Shown: positions 1 through 9,868 of the stretch, one piece after another
Layout: each line of letters begins with the position of its first letter
Numbering within the stretch: the first letter of the stretch is position 1
From: UBA7985 sp038141425
GTDB lineage: Bacteria; Pseudomonadota; Alphaproteobacteria; UBA7985
DNA: 64,000 nucleotides
Assembly: GCA_038141425.1 (NCBI GenBank)
Contig: JAYQIC010000011.1
Span: 1-64,000 of the forward strand
Reading direction: 5' to 3'
Program-made: the position numbers and the translations under genes
The notes under the pieces: model-generated
The model's input: the letters and a program-made list of their open reading frames with translations, nothing else
Database searches by the model: none
Told to the model about the DNA's origin: nothing

Positions 1-255
1 GACCTTGAAAAAGCAGAGTAGTTCATTCTGGGCGAACGAATGAAGGCCAAGGCTGATCACCGCGTACCGCTGACCCCGCGAATGCTGGCCATACCGGAAG
101 AGGCCAAACTCAAGAGTGGCAACCGCCGCCTGATCTTCCCTGGTCCAACCGGCGAAAAGTCATTGTCTGAAAATACGTTCCAGAAGCTGGTACGAGACAT
201 GGATGCCGATCTTGGCGTGCCTTGGCGAAGTGGCGTGCACCCCTCGGGAATGGTT
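1..255 (+). pseudogene. Remnant of a tyrosine recombinase (integrase), C-terminal part only
   Basis: The translated fragment closely resembles the middle-to-C-terminal catalytic part of the intact integrase at 731-1864; both contain MKAKADHRVPLTPRML after an E-(R/K)-A-E context. The copy is cut by the window edge. It has an in-frame TAG at 19-21 where the intact copy has Trp (TGG). After the stretch matching the LSDNTF region, similarity is lost near position 240, around a Val-His that would begin the HxxR box, and no catalytic Tyr follows. This is therefore a decayed second integrase, probably from a tandem or earlier island insertion. An open frame continues to 444 but has no recognisable similarity beyond about 255. 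The call rests on direct comparison inside the window. Confidence 0.75.
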
Positions 256-557
256 CGTCACTGCCTTTTTCAATCCAGTCTCAGACGGTCATCAACCAAC
301 GCCCTGGCCCAGCGCAAAGCCCTGCTCACCGTGTCCGGGGCTGACACGATAAATCAATCAGGGCTTGGCAACTTCTTCAAACAGAACCCCAACCGCATAA
401 TTTCGGCTCATGATCATTATTGGTTTCCGTCAGGGAAGGGGTAGATGAGGCATGGTCTCTACAGAGTTCAGGCACAAAGAGGTTGTGAGACTGAATGAGG
501 GACCCTAGTCCCAGAACTTCTGTCTAAGCTTCGGCTACATAAACTTTTCCAAGGGGG
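256..557. other. Non-coding stretch left of the attachment repeat
   Basis: Past the integrase remnant I see no supported gene. An open frame runs on to 444 as a continuation of the degraded integrase but has no recognisable domain. The stretch is more AT-rich than the housekeeping part of the window and ends at the tRNA-derived repeat at 558. It probably belongs to a neighbouring or older insertion. Confidence 0.4.
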
Positions 558-573
558 AATGGCGGAGAGGAAG
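558..573. repeat. Attachment-site core, distal copy (16-bp direct repeat of tRNA-Ser 3' end)
   Basis: The sequence aatggcggagaggaag at 558-573 is identical, in the same orientation, to 23469-23484. There it covers the encoded CCA, the discriminator base, the acceptor 3' strand and the edge of the T stem of tRNA-Ser(CGA). Integrases commonly use tRNA 3' ends as attB, and the integrase gene starts 158 bp to the right. A 16-bp identity is very unlikely by chance over 23 kb. I interpret this as the tRNA-distal att copy that bounds the island on the left. Confidence 0.8.
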
Positions 574-730
574 TCCGCGTCTCTGCGATCCCATGCCGTC
601 TCATTAGATGCTATAAAGTCATGATAATCAGTTAGTTAATATGGTTTAGCGTCCCATGCAGTCTCTTGCCAGTCCGCTGCTTCCCAAATATTATGTGGGG
701 CAGAGGGTGGGGTATCAGGCGAAAAAATAA

Positions 731-1864
731 ATGCCAAAAAAAGGTCCGCATCAGGAAAAACGGCTCTCTCCGGCCTTTGTCAGCTCAAACCCACCACCCG
801 GCAAATACGGTGATGGCAATGGCCTGATGCTGGTCGTAGAGCCATCCGGGTCAAAACGTTGGGTCCAGCGCGTTGTCATCAACGGCAAACGCCGGGACAT
901 CGGCCATGGTTCGCTGCAGCTTGTCAGCCTGAAGGAAGCGCGTGAAAAAGCTTTAGCGGCGAGGAAGCTGGCACGCGAAGGCGGGGACCCACTGTCAGAC
1001 CGCCGGCGTGATCAAGACATCGCCACGTTCGAGCAGCTGGCGAAGAAAGTGCATCAGCTGAAGCTACCAACATGGAAGAACGCCAAACACGGGGGCCAGT
1101 GGCTTAATACGCTACAGACCTACGTCTTTCCCAAGCTGGGGGACCGCAAGGTATCAGACATTACCAAATCCGACGTGCTGAGTGTTCTGGAGCCTATATG
1201 GACGACGAAGCACGAAACTGCCTCCCGGGTACGGCAGCGTATGGGCGAAGTCTTCAAGCGCGCTATTGCGCTGGACTGGCGTCACGATAATCCTGCGGAG
1301 GCCGTAAAAGCGACACTGCCACGGATAGGTCGTGGACGCGTCAAACACCACAAGGCGTTGGACTACAATCTGGTCAGTCAATTCATCGCCGAGCTGCGAC
1401 AGCGCCAAGCCTGGCCTGTCACCAAGCTGGCCTACGAGTTCCTGATCCTGACAGCACTGCGAACGGGCGAGATACGCGGGGCGCTGTGGTCGGAGATCGA
1501 TCTTGAGAGAGCAGAGTGGTTCATTCCCCGTGAGCGGATGAAGGCCAAGGCCGATCACCGGGTACCGCTGACCCCGCGCATGCTTGAGATACTGACCGCA
1601 GCGAAGGACTACGCGGCAGACGACGGCACGCTGGTGTTTCCCAGTCAGCGCGGCGACCGCATGCTGTCAGACAATACATTCCGGAAGCTGAACCAGGCCA
1701 CGGCATACGACATCGACGTCCAGGGCTTCAGGTCAACGTTCCGCACCTGGGCACAAGATCAGACAGACTATGCACGAGAAGTGGTCGAGGCAGCCCTGTC
1801 ACACCAGGAGCGGGACGCCGTGGTGGCCGCATACGCGCGATCCGACCTGTTTGCGAAGCCGTAG
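731..1864 (+). CDS. P4-type tyrosine recombinase / integrase
   Basis: This is a site-specific DNA recombinase that would catalyse integration and excision at the flanking tRNA-derived repeats. The N-terminal third (about residues 10-95) is the arm-binding domain of P4-type integrases, with the YGDGNGLMLVV and SLKEARE motifs. A core-binding domain follows. The catalytic part shows the first Arg in TALRTGEIRG, the Lys in KAKADHR, the second Arg in GFRSTFRTWA, a His in ALSHQ and the Tyr in AAYARSDLF. The box-II His that normally precedes GFR is Gln here (VQGFR). The frame stops at AKP, but the usual C-terminal tail (LMEQWEAW) continues in another frame to a stop at 1899-1901, so an indel lies near 1857-1866. 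The start ATG follows an A-rich stretch. It may be active if the frameshift is a sequencing error. Confidence 0.9.
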   Translation: MPKKGPHQEKRLSPAFVSSNPPPGKYGDGNGLMLVVEPSGSKRWVQRVVINGKRRDIGHGSLQLVSLKEAREKALAARKLAREGGDPLSDRRRDQDIATFEQLAKKVHQLKLPTWKNAKHGGQWLNTLQTYVFPKLGDRKVSDITKSDVLSVLEPIWTTKHETASRVRQRMGEVFKRAIALDWRHDNPAEAVKATLPRIGRGRVKHHKALDYNLVSQFIAELRQRQAWPVTKLAYEFLILTALRTGEIRGALWSEIDLERAEWFIPRERMKAKADHRVPLTPRMLEILTAAKDYAADDGTLVFPSQRGDRMLSDNTFRKLNQATAYDIDVQGFRSTFRTWAQDQTDYAREVVEAALSHQERDAVVAAYARSDLFAKP

Positions 1865-2020
1865 CCTAATGGAGCAGTGGGAGGCTTGGTGCGTGGGGTG
1901 ATACCCCCCCCGTCTTACAAAACAGTGGAGGTAGACGCTATGGCGCAGCCCCGTGGGCGGTTTAGCCCAAGCAGACCGCGCAGCGTTTCAAATAGCCCTG
2001 ATTTAAGTGATGGTGCCAGG

Positions 2021-2805
2021 TCAGGCGACTGCGCCGGGGCCGGGTTCCGCGCCGCTAGGACATTTGCCCATGATGATCATTCCAAGGACTTCGTCCTTTG
2101 ACACGTCATCGGTGCGGGCCGTGCCAACGGTCTTACCGTTCTTCATCACCATTACCCTGTCGGCGAGGTCGAAGACGTCGTGGATGTCGTGGCTGATCAA
2201 GAAGATGCCGATCCCGTCTCGCTTCAGAGCCTGGATCAACTCGCCAACCTGCTCGGTCTCCTGCGGGCCCAGAGCGGCTGTCGGCTCGTCCATGATCAGG
2301 ATCTGCGCGTTGAACAGGATGGCTCGTGCGATCGCCACCGACTGACGCTGCCCCCGGAAAGCTTGGAAACCGGTTCCTTGAAGCGCTCGAAGTTGGGGTT
2401 CAGGCGTCCCATGACCTTGCGGGCCTCGGACTCCATGGCGACATCATCCAAGGTGCCCCAGCGGGTCAGGATTTCACGACCCAGGTAGAGGTTCGCAGCC
2501 GCGTCCACGTTGTCGGCCACGGCCAGGGTCTGGTAGATCGTTTCAATGCCGTAGGACTTGGCGTCCCGTGGATTGTTGATCACCGCCTTCTCGCCACGGA
2601 TCATGATGTCGCCGCTGTCGCGGCTGTAGGCGCCGGACAGCACCTTGATCAGCGTCGACTTGCCGGCGCCATTGTGCCCAAGGATCGCAACGACCTCCCC
2701 GGGGTACAGGCTCACCGAAGCTTCATCGACTGCTTTGATCCCACCAAAGGCAAGGGAAATATCCTGCAACTCGACCAGGGGTGTTTGTTGATTGTTATCG
2801 TTCAT
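2021..2805 (-). CDS. xylG: Sugar ABC transporter ATP-binding protein, XylG-like (frameshifted)
   Basis: This is the ATPase subunit of a xylose-type ABC importer. Reading from 2805 it shows Walker A GHNGAGKST, then the signature LSGG, Walker B ILIMDEPTAA and the switch His in LISHD. The whole is about 261 residues with one nucleotide-binding domain, as in rhizobial-type XylG/FrcA proteins rather than the double-domain enteric XylG. The frame breaks right after LSGG. Adding one base to the C run at 2351-2355 restores the expected LSGGQRQSVAIARA, so a sequencing error is likely. It is the last gene of xylF-xylH-xylG, 9 bp after xylH. Xylose specificity is inferred from the binding protein and the regulator type, not proven. 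Confidence 0.88.
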
Positions 2806-2814
2806 GATTAACCC

Positions 2815-4145
2815 CTATTTCGCACGCCGGCGGTAAACGGTGTCGACCCAGACTGCGAACACCAATACCGAGCCCACGACGATTTGCTGGATGGCCGCAT
2901 CAAAACCGATCAGCACCATCCCCGTTTGCAGAGACTGCATCACCAGCGCGCCGAGGATTGCGCCGTAAATCGTACCGATCCCTCCGGAGAAGGACGTGCC
3001 TCCTATAACGGCGGCAGCGATGACGTAGAGCTCATCGAGCGTACCGAGGTTGTTGGTCGCCGAATTCAGCCGTGCCGAGGAGATTACGGCAGACAGGCCG
3101 CAGAGGGTGCCCATAAGCATGAAGATTCGCACGGTTACCCAGCGCGTGGCGATGCCAGCCAGCTCTGCGGCTTCCGGGTTGCCCCCGATGGCAAAGACGT
3201 AGCGACCAAACTTGGTCCGCGTCGCCAGGAAGGTCATGCCCACACCCACAGCCATCAGAATGATGACCGGAATGGCGAAGCCGTGGCTGATGAAGATCTC
3301 GCTGATGGGCGTATCGATATTATTGGCCGCCGCATACTGCCGAACGATCCCCTTGGGCCAAGGGTAAGAATTGACGAGAAGCACGACGCCAAGAATGGCC
3401 CCGCAGCCGACAATCGCCAGAAAGAACTCAGCCCAGACAGGGCGTAGCGGGAAATTGAAGCGCTTTCGCTTGCCACGGCCCTGCCAGATCAGGAACAGGA
3501 CAACCGCGCAGGCTATCCCTCCTATAATCCAACTGCCAATCGCGCCGATGGAGCCGTAAGGACCGCCACCGAGCTTGGAGAATGTGTCATCGACCGGGAG
3601 ATCGTCTCACCTCGCGCCAGAAGGAAGGCCGCGCCGCGCCAGAACAACAGTCCGCCGAGGGTGACGATGAAAGCCGGGATGCTCATGTAGGCCACAAGAT
3701 AGCCGTGGATCGCGCCGATGCAGGCGCCGATCAGCAGCCCGCAGACAACAGTGATGATCCAGATCATCGGGTGCCCAAGGCCCAGAATTTCCGGCAGGAT
3801 CCAGACTTGAATGATCGCCATCGACATGGCGCAGAAGCCCATGATCGAGCCCACCGACAGGTCGATATGGCGGGTGACGATGACCAGCACCATGCCGGTT
3901 GCCATCACGCCGATCGAAGCGGTCTGGACCGAGAGGTTCCAGAGGTTTCGAGGGGTCAGAAACGCGCCGAAGCCGTTGACCAGCTGGCCGTAAAGGTGGA
4001 AGCCGACCCAGATAAGGGCGAGCGCCCCCAGCATGCCAAGCAGTCGTGCGTCAATCTCAGTCGAGCGCAGAAACCGGGTAAAGAATGGTTCGTTTTCGAC
4101 CCGGGCTGCCTTTTCTGTCCCAGGTTCTTTGACGAGTTGCACCAC
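2815..4145 (-). CDS. xylH: Sugar ABC transporter permease, XylH-like (frameshifted)
   Basis: Membrane permease of the BPD_transp_2 type with about ten hydrophobic segments. The conserved ITRHIDLSVGS-like motif of ribose/xylose permeases is present (VTRHIDLSVGSIMG), as are the later AELAGIATRWV and GGTSFSGGIGTIYGA motifs. The frame breaks in the GGG run at 3596-3598; one more base joins ARGETIS to PVDDTFSKLGGG and continues without further stops to the end. The start is uncertain. GTG codons at 4145 and 4142 lie behind an AGAGG ribosome site, and a TTG at 4166 is the longest option. It is followed by xylG and preceded by xylF 180 bp upstream, and would form the channel for the sugar delivered by XylF. 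Confidence 0.86.
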
Positions 4146-4324
4146 TTGCCGCCTCTTTAATGGCAAAGGGTTGCGTCCCGGCCAGCGGAACGTCCCCGTG
4201 TTTGTTCAATTACGATTGTGATAGCTCAGGATAGCACCCGCCAGCCACCCTGAAACCAAACCCGTTCAAACAGGCAGGCTCCAGAGTGACCAGCACGCAC
4301 TAGGTCAGAGGAGGTGATCTGGGC

Positions 4325-5356
4325 TTAACAGCCGTTTACACCTGCCATGGCGCCTTCACAGACTTTGTCCTTGGCGATGTGGCCTGCCTCGATAACAACG
4401 TTGATGTTGTCAGCCGAGATTGGCGTAGGGGCGAGGAAGATGGCATCCATCTCAACGCCGTTTGCACCACCGGACCACTTCACAGCACCGTCGATGTCAG
4501 ACATGGCAACGCCGGAAGCCAGAGCTGCGGCAATGTTACCAGCCGCTGCACCGAGCTGACGCGCGTCTTTCCAGACGGACACGAGCTGGGTACCGCGAGC
4601 AACACGGTTCAGAGCAGCGTGGTCACCGTCCTGACCGGAAACTGGGATCGCGAGACCCTGTGCTTCCAGAGCAGCGATAGCGCCACCCGCCATGCCGTCG
4701 TTCTCAGAAAGAACGGCATCGACGTTGTTGTTGTTGGCCGTCAGGATCTGTTCCATGTTCTTCTGTGCGTTGTCTGGCTTCCAACCGTCGGTGAAGGCTT
4801 CACCAACAATTTTCACGTCGCCAGATGCAACAGCATCACCCAGAACGTCCATCATGCCTTCGAGCAGGAACAGAGCGTTTGGATCACCCTTGTCGCCCTT
4901 GATGATGGCGTAGTTGCCCTGCGGCACAGCAGCGTAGATCGAGCGCGCGATCACGCGACCGACTTCTTTGTTGTCGAAGGTCAGGTAGAAGGCACGGTTG
5001 TCTTCGATCAGACGGTCGTAGCCCAGAACCGGAATGCCTTCAGCAGCTGCCTTGTCCACGGCAGCACCGACCGAACCACTGTCCACAGACAGGATCACGA
5101 GAGCGTCAGCGCCCTGTGCGATCAGGCTTTCCACGTCGCTCAGCTGCTTCGATGCCGACAGCTGTGCGTCGGCAGAGATGTAGCGATCACCGTTTGCTTC
5201 GATTGCTGCTTTCATTGCAGCTTCGTCAGTTTTCCAGCGTTCTTCCTGGAAGTTTGACCAGGAAACACCAATGGTCAGACCTTCGCCGTAGGCGGTGGTT
5301 GCCATGAGGGTTGAGGCAGCCGAAACCGCCAGTGCGAGTTTAAGGATAGTCTTCAT
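4325..5356 (-). CDS. xylF: D-xylose-type periplasmic sugar-binding protein, XylF-like
   Basis: Periplasmic substrate-binding protein of a xylose-type ABC importer, about 343 residues. It starts MKTILKLALAVS with a typical signal peptide ending near TAYGEG. The start at 5356 follows a strong GGGAGGGA ribosome site; a longer in-frame extension to 5458 is unlikely. Family signatures include PVLGYDRLI, YLTFDNKEVG, YAIIKGDKGDPNA, VLSENDGMAGGA and VSGQDGD, all typical of XylF. Unlike many neighbours this gene is unbroken. It is the first gene of xylF-xylH-xylG and is read divergently from the ROK regulator at 5558, which is presumably its repressor. Confidence 0.92.
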   Translation of the reverse strand: MKTILKLALAVSAASTLMATTAYGEGLTIGVSWSNFQEERWKTDEAAMKAAIEANGDRYISADAQLSASKQLSDVESLIAQGADALVILSVDSGSVGAAVDKAAAEGIPVLGYDRLIEDNRAFYLTFDNKEVGRVIARSIYAAVPQGNYAIIKGDKGDPNALFLLEGMMDVLGDAVASGDVKIVGEAFTDGWKPDNAQKNMEQILTANNNNVDAVLSENDGMAGGAIAALEAQGLAIPVSGQDGDHAALNRVARGTQLVSVWKDARQLGAAAGNIAAALASGVAMSDIDGAVKWSGGANGVEMDAIFLAPTPISADNINVVIEAGHIAKDKVCEGAMAGVNGC

Positions 5357-5458
5357 GATGTCCCTCCCAAGACAAAACATGTGTCTATGCTCTCTCCTGT
5401 GAGAGCTCAATGAACCGATTAAAATCGACTCATGAAATAAAACTACATGCGGAACCAC

Positions 5459-5473
5459 GAGTCAATTCGACTC
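5459..5473. promoter_or_regulatory. Candidate operator in the xylF/ROK divergent promoter
   Basis: The 201-bp gap between the divergent xylF and ROK genes contains GAGTC-AATTC-GACTC at 5459-5473. A further CGACTC half-site lies near 5435, in an AT-rich setting. ROK/XylR repressors bind inverted repeats in such positions. This is a visual candidate only. Confidence 0.3.
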
Positions 5474-5557
5474 TCGAAAAAATTTGCATTCCTGATGCTT
5501 ATGCTGTGAAATGGATGGGTTTCCGGCTGACAGTCTTGCGCCGGACGGGAGGACATT

Positions 5558-6730
5558 TTGCAACGCTTCACCACCGAAGGACTTCGTCACCACAACCGCG
5601 CGCTGGTACTCCGGCGACTGCGTGAGGTGGGCGAAATCACGCACGGTGATCTGGCGGGCGCCACCGGTCTCGCGGCCGGAACGGTATCGGTCATCCTCAA
5701 CGAACTGGTCGAGGAACGGATCGTCGAGCGTCGCCAGGCGGAGCGGGCAAGCGGACGCGGCCGACCCAAGATCAAGTTTGCCGTGATCGGCGAGACGACA
5801 CACGCCGTCATCGCGGATCAGTTCTTCGGCAGTCGAGTTCTCCCTGATCAACTTTGTTGGTGCCCTCAAGGACCGCTTTTCCCTGCAACGGGATCAGCAG
5901 GACGAAACCGTCCTGTCCTTCATCCGGCTGATCCGTCTGGGGCTGTCACGGATTTCGGAGCGCTCGGGGATCAACCTGACGCGGATGGGGGCGGTAACGC
6001 TCACCACGAAAGGTGTGGTGTTTGACGGAGAGCAGCGGTTGGTCTGGACGCCCTCCTTCGGGCAGGAAGTGATCGACTTCGGCCGCACTTTCAACGATCT
6101 CAAGGACCGCCTGCGCATCGTTCAGGAACCCTCCTGATCGCGGACTACCTGTTCGACGGACGGCGCACGCTGGCCTGTCTTTCTGTCGGCGGCACGGTGA
6201 GCCTCGGTGTCACACGACAGCTCGACTCAGGCACCACGGAGCAGACGGCACCGAACTTCGGTCACTTTGCCATGAACCCAATGGCCCGCACTGCAGTTGT
6301 GGCTCTCAGGGCTGCGTCGAAGCCTATGCATCATTTCATGGCATTCTTCACACGGCCTTCGAAGCACCACCCCGGCGCGGAAGCTTTCAGGCGATCCCGC
6401 GGGAGATCCTTCGGCTCGCAGAAGGCGCACGCAACGGCAACACCGACTTCCTGATTGCGTTTCACCAGGCCGGTGAAGCGCTGGGGCTGGGGCTGTCGAG
6501 GATGGCTAGCATCTACGGGTCGATGGAGATCGTCATGACCGGGGCTGGGGTTGAGTATTTCGACCTGATGGAGCCCATGATCAGAAAGCACCTGAACGCC
6601 AACAACATGCACCGGTTCGGCCACGACATCACGCTGCAGCTGCGGGCCGACGAAGCATCGCTGGGCTTCGAGGCCGCCTGCCAGTTCAGCCTGCAGCAAA
6701 TCGATGAATCGCTGGTCGCACCGCGGCTGA
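5558..6730 (+). CDS. ROK-family transcriptional repressor, XylR-like (several frameshifts)
   Basis: DNA-binding regulator expected to respond to the sugar moved by XylFHG. It starts at TTG 5558 behind a GGGAGGA ribosome site. A winged helix-turn-helix occupies about residues 8-65 (VLRRLREVGE, LAGATGLAAGTVS, GRGRPK). The sugar-kinase-like ROK domain follows in pieces: FSLINFVGALKDRF, LTTKGVVFDG, then the zinc-type motif of ROK proteins, CSCGSQGCVEA, which appears after adding one A near 6280. Near 6140 more than one base may be missing. The last clear homology is DESLVAPR just before 6725. The end at 6730 is an estimate, because a further shift is needed to reach that stop. The breaks look like sequencing errors, though true inactivation cannot be excluded. 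Confidence 0.75.
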
Positions 6731-6750
6731 CTTGTGTCACGTGCCGCGTC

Positions 6751-8209
6751 ATGATGCGGGCACGGCACCATGTCTGGGCCGGGGCTCTGGTCGGTGCCTC
6801 AGCCTGCTGGGCGCATTGGGACTGGCGCCGGCTGCCTTGGCTCAGAATATCTGGGACGAAACCACAGCGGCGCTATCACAGCCTGCGGAAATGCCCGAAG
6901 GCTGGCAGTTCGAAGATGACCTCTTTGACTTGCTGGACCTCGGCGAAGCGCTGTTTGAAGCCAAGTTTACCGCGCTCGACGGTGCCGGACGTCCCAACGC
7001 CACGCAGGCAGCCCTGCCCAACCGCCCCCGCAAGCCCCTGACGCAAGCCTTCAGTCGCACCTCTGGCCCCGACGCCAGCGCGTGCTCGTCCTGCCACAAT
7101 GCACCAATCTCGGGCGGAGCAGGCGACTACGTCACCAATGTTTTCACCTCATCCGGGTTCGCCAACGCGGTCTTTGAAACCACGGACCCGGAGCTCAGCA
7201 ACGAACGGGGGACCAACCACCTGTTCGGCAGCGGACTGGTCGAGCTTCTGGCGCGGGAAATGACCCGCAGCCTGCAAGACCAGCGCGATCAAGCACTGGC
7301 CTCGGCCCGGGAACAGGGTCGAGCGTTCGTGTCGATCTCAGCGCCAAAGGGATTGGCTTTGGCACGCTGGTCGCCCTGCCCGATGGCCTCGTCGATGCCT
7401 CCGGGGTCGAAGGCGTTGACCCGGATCTGATCATCAAGCCCTTCACCCACAAGGGCGTCATTCGCTCCCTGCGCCAGTTCACGGTCACGGCCCTCAACCA
7501 CCATTCGGGGATGCAGGCGACGGAACGCTTCGGCGCGCGCTGGACCGGCGAGACTGACTTCGACGGCGACGGCTATCTCGACGAAATGAACGCGGGGCAG
7601 ATTGCTGCGCTTGTGGCGTGGCAGGCAACCTTGCCCCCGCCGGGTCGCGCCACCGATCTGCCGGACGAGTGGCAGGCAGCTGCGACCCGCGGTGAGGCGC
7701 TGTTCTCAGATTTCGGGTGCAGCAGTTGTCACGTCGCTGCGTTGCCGTTGGAGAGCCTCGACTTTCATGACCCAGGTCCGCTCGACACCGCCGGCACCCT
7801 GAACAGCGGCGATGTCCGAAACCCCGCGATCTACGACCTGACCCTTCTGGAGTGGTCAGCGACGCTACCGCGAAACGAAGACGGGCACGTGATGGTGCCC
7901 CTGTTCGGCGACCTGAAGCGGCACCGGATGACCGACGCCGAGGTCAACGGCTTCGGCAACGAGCGGGTGGTTCAGGGCTTCGTCGATACCAACGTGTTCA
8001 TGACCACCGAGCTGTGGGGCGTCGGCAGCACAGCGCCCTTCGGCCACCGCAACGATATGACCACCATGGATCAGGCAATCCGCGCCCACGGAGGCGACAG
8101 CCGGGCCTCGCGTGACGCCTATGTCGACGCCGACGCCGCAGAGCGCTCCGCCATCATTGCCTTTCTCAAGTCCCTGATCATCGAGGACGAGACCGATGCA
8201 GCCGACTGA
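6751..8209 (+). CDS. Di-haem oxidoreductase (DUF1111 / DHOR family), exported (frameshifted)
   Basis: Predicted periplasmic c-type cytochrome of the di-haem thiol-oxidoreductase-like family, distantly related to di-haem peroxidases. Two haem-binding CxxCH motifs are visible: CSSCH in the first third and again in GCSSCHVAALPL. The family-typical end SAPFGHRNDM-like motif (TAPFGHRNDMTTMDQAI) follows, then RSAIIAFLKSL. A signal peptide is apparent once a frameshift near 6790 is corrected (MRARHHVWAGALVG joined to LSLLGALGLAPAALAQ). A second break near 7325 is repaired by one base and links EQGRA to VRVDLSAKGIGFG. It overlaps the next gene by 14 bp, so the two are probably co-translated. Substrate unknown. 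Confidence 0.8.
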
Positions 8210-9868
8210 TTGGCTGATCGGGAGCATTGCCGTCCTCGCGGCACTGTCGTCAGCCGCCGTCGTGGAGGCGCAGGGCGCCAATCCAGCATCCGCGTTTCCC
8301 GGAGACATCCCGGCCCTGAGCGATGTTGCTGGAACGGCCGGTCTCGACCACGGCTACACGGGCGACTGGGAATTCTTTGTCGGCGGCGGGGTCGCGAGTT
8401 TTGACTGCAATGGCGACCGCCAGCCCGACGTGGTGCTGGCCGGGGGCACATCTCCCGCCGCGCTCTACATCAATCGCTCCTCTGCCGGGGGCGAGCTCGC
8501 CTTTGAAGCACAGGACATCCTCGCCTCGGGCAAGGCGATCAACGGCGTGACGGGGGCCTACCCCATCAATCTCAACAACGATGCCCACACGGACCTCGTG
8601 CTGCTGCGGCTTGGCTCCAACCGCCTATTGCTCGGTGAAGGCGACTGTCGCTTCTCCGATGCCAACAAGCGCCTCGGGTTCGACGGCGGCCGGGCCTGGA
8701 CCACGGCGTTCGCGGCAACGTGGGAGCCGGGTGAAGCCTTTCCGACGCTGGCCTTCGGCAACTACGTTGACCGGCGCGCGCCCAGTTCACCCTTTGGCAC
8801 CTGCGAAGACAACGTGTTAATCCGCCCGAGCGCAGGCGGAAGCGACCAGCCTGACTACAGCCAGCCGATCCCGCTCAGCCCCAGCCACTGCACCCTGTCG
8901 CTGCTGTTCACAGACTGGGAGGGCGAAGGCCAGTTCGACCTGCGCGTCACAAATGACCGGCAATACCACCGCGGCGGCCAGGAACAACTCTGGCAGATTC
9001 CGCCCCAAGGACAGCCGCGCGAATTCACCAGCGCCGACGGCTGGGAAGAGCTGGTCATCTGGGGGATGGGGATCGCGCAGTCCGACCTCGATGCCGATGG
9101 ACGACCCGAGTACGCCCTGACCTCGATGGGTGACACCAAGGTGCAGCGGCTCAGCGAAGACGCCTACAGCGCCGAACCCATTTACGAGGACATCGCCTTT
9201 GATCGGGGTCTGACCGCGCATCGGCCCTACACCGGCGACAGCTCCCGCCCTTCCACCGGCTGGCACGCCCAGTTTGCCGACATCAACAACGACACGTGGT
9301 CCGACCTCTATATTGCCAAGGGCAACGTGCAGGCCATGCCCAACTTCGCAGCCTTTGACCCCGACAACCTGCTGCTCGGCACGCCTTCAGGCCGGTTTGA
9401 AGAAACCGGCGACGAAGCCGGAATCGCACAGGACACCCGGGGTCGTGGCGCTGTGATCGAGGATTTCAACGCCGACGGTCAGCTGGATCTGCTGGTCGTC
9501 AACCGGGAAGCCCAGCCGGGCCTGTTCCGGAACCTCGGGCCGGCAGGGGCCAGCACTTCGACCCAGCGTCTGGGGAACTTCCTGCGGGTGGAACTAGACA
9601 ACGGTGCGATTAATCCCAATGCCATCGGGGCCATGGTCTCGGTGAAGACCGGCAATCGCTACCAGACCCAAACCGTCGCCATCGGCGGGGGCACGCCTCA
9701 GGGCAGCTTGGCTTTGTGCACTTCGGGCTGGGTCTGGCCGACCTCGCCGAGGTTCGGGTCAAGTGGCCCAACAGCGGCTGGTCCGCGCCGTATCAGGTCT
9801 ATGCCAATTCGCACGTGGTCATCAGTAGGGACGAGACCAACGTCCTGCTTTGGTATCCGGTGGACTAA
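8196..9868 (+). CDS. CRTAC1-family FG-GAP repeat / ASPIC-UnbV protein (frameshifted near end)
   Basis: Exported beta-propeller-type protein of about 557 residues after correction. It starts with a short hydrophobic leader ending near AAVVEAQG. Several FG-GAP/VCBS calcium-binding blades with DxNxD-like loops follow: DCNGDRQPDVV, NLNNDAHTDLV, DLDADGRPEYA, DINNDTWSDLY and DFNADGQLDLL. The C-terminus is an ASPIC/UnbV domain, recognisable after adding one G to the run at 9687-9691. That gives IGGGHASGQ, then HFGLGLAD, VRVKWPNSG and a stop at 9866-9868. It overlaps the di-haem cytochrome gene, and such pairs suggest a shared periplasmic redox or surface role. Function is not established. It is convergent with the truncated LysR gene and overlaps that stop by 3 bp. 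Confidence 0.82.
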
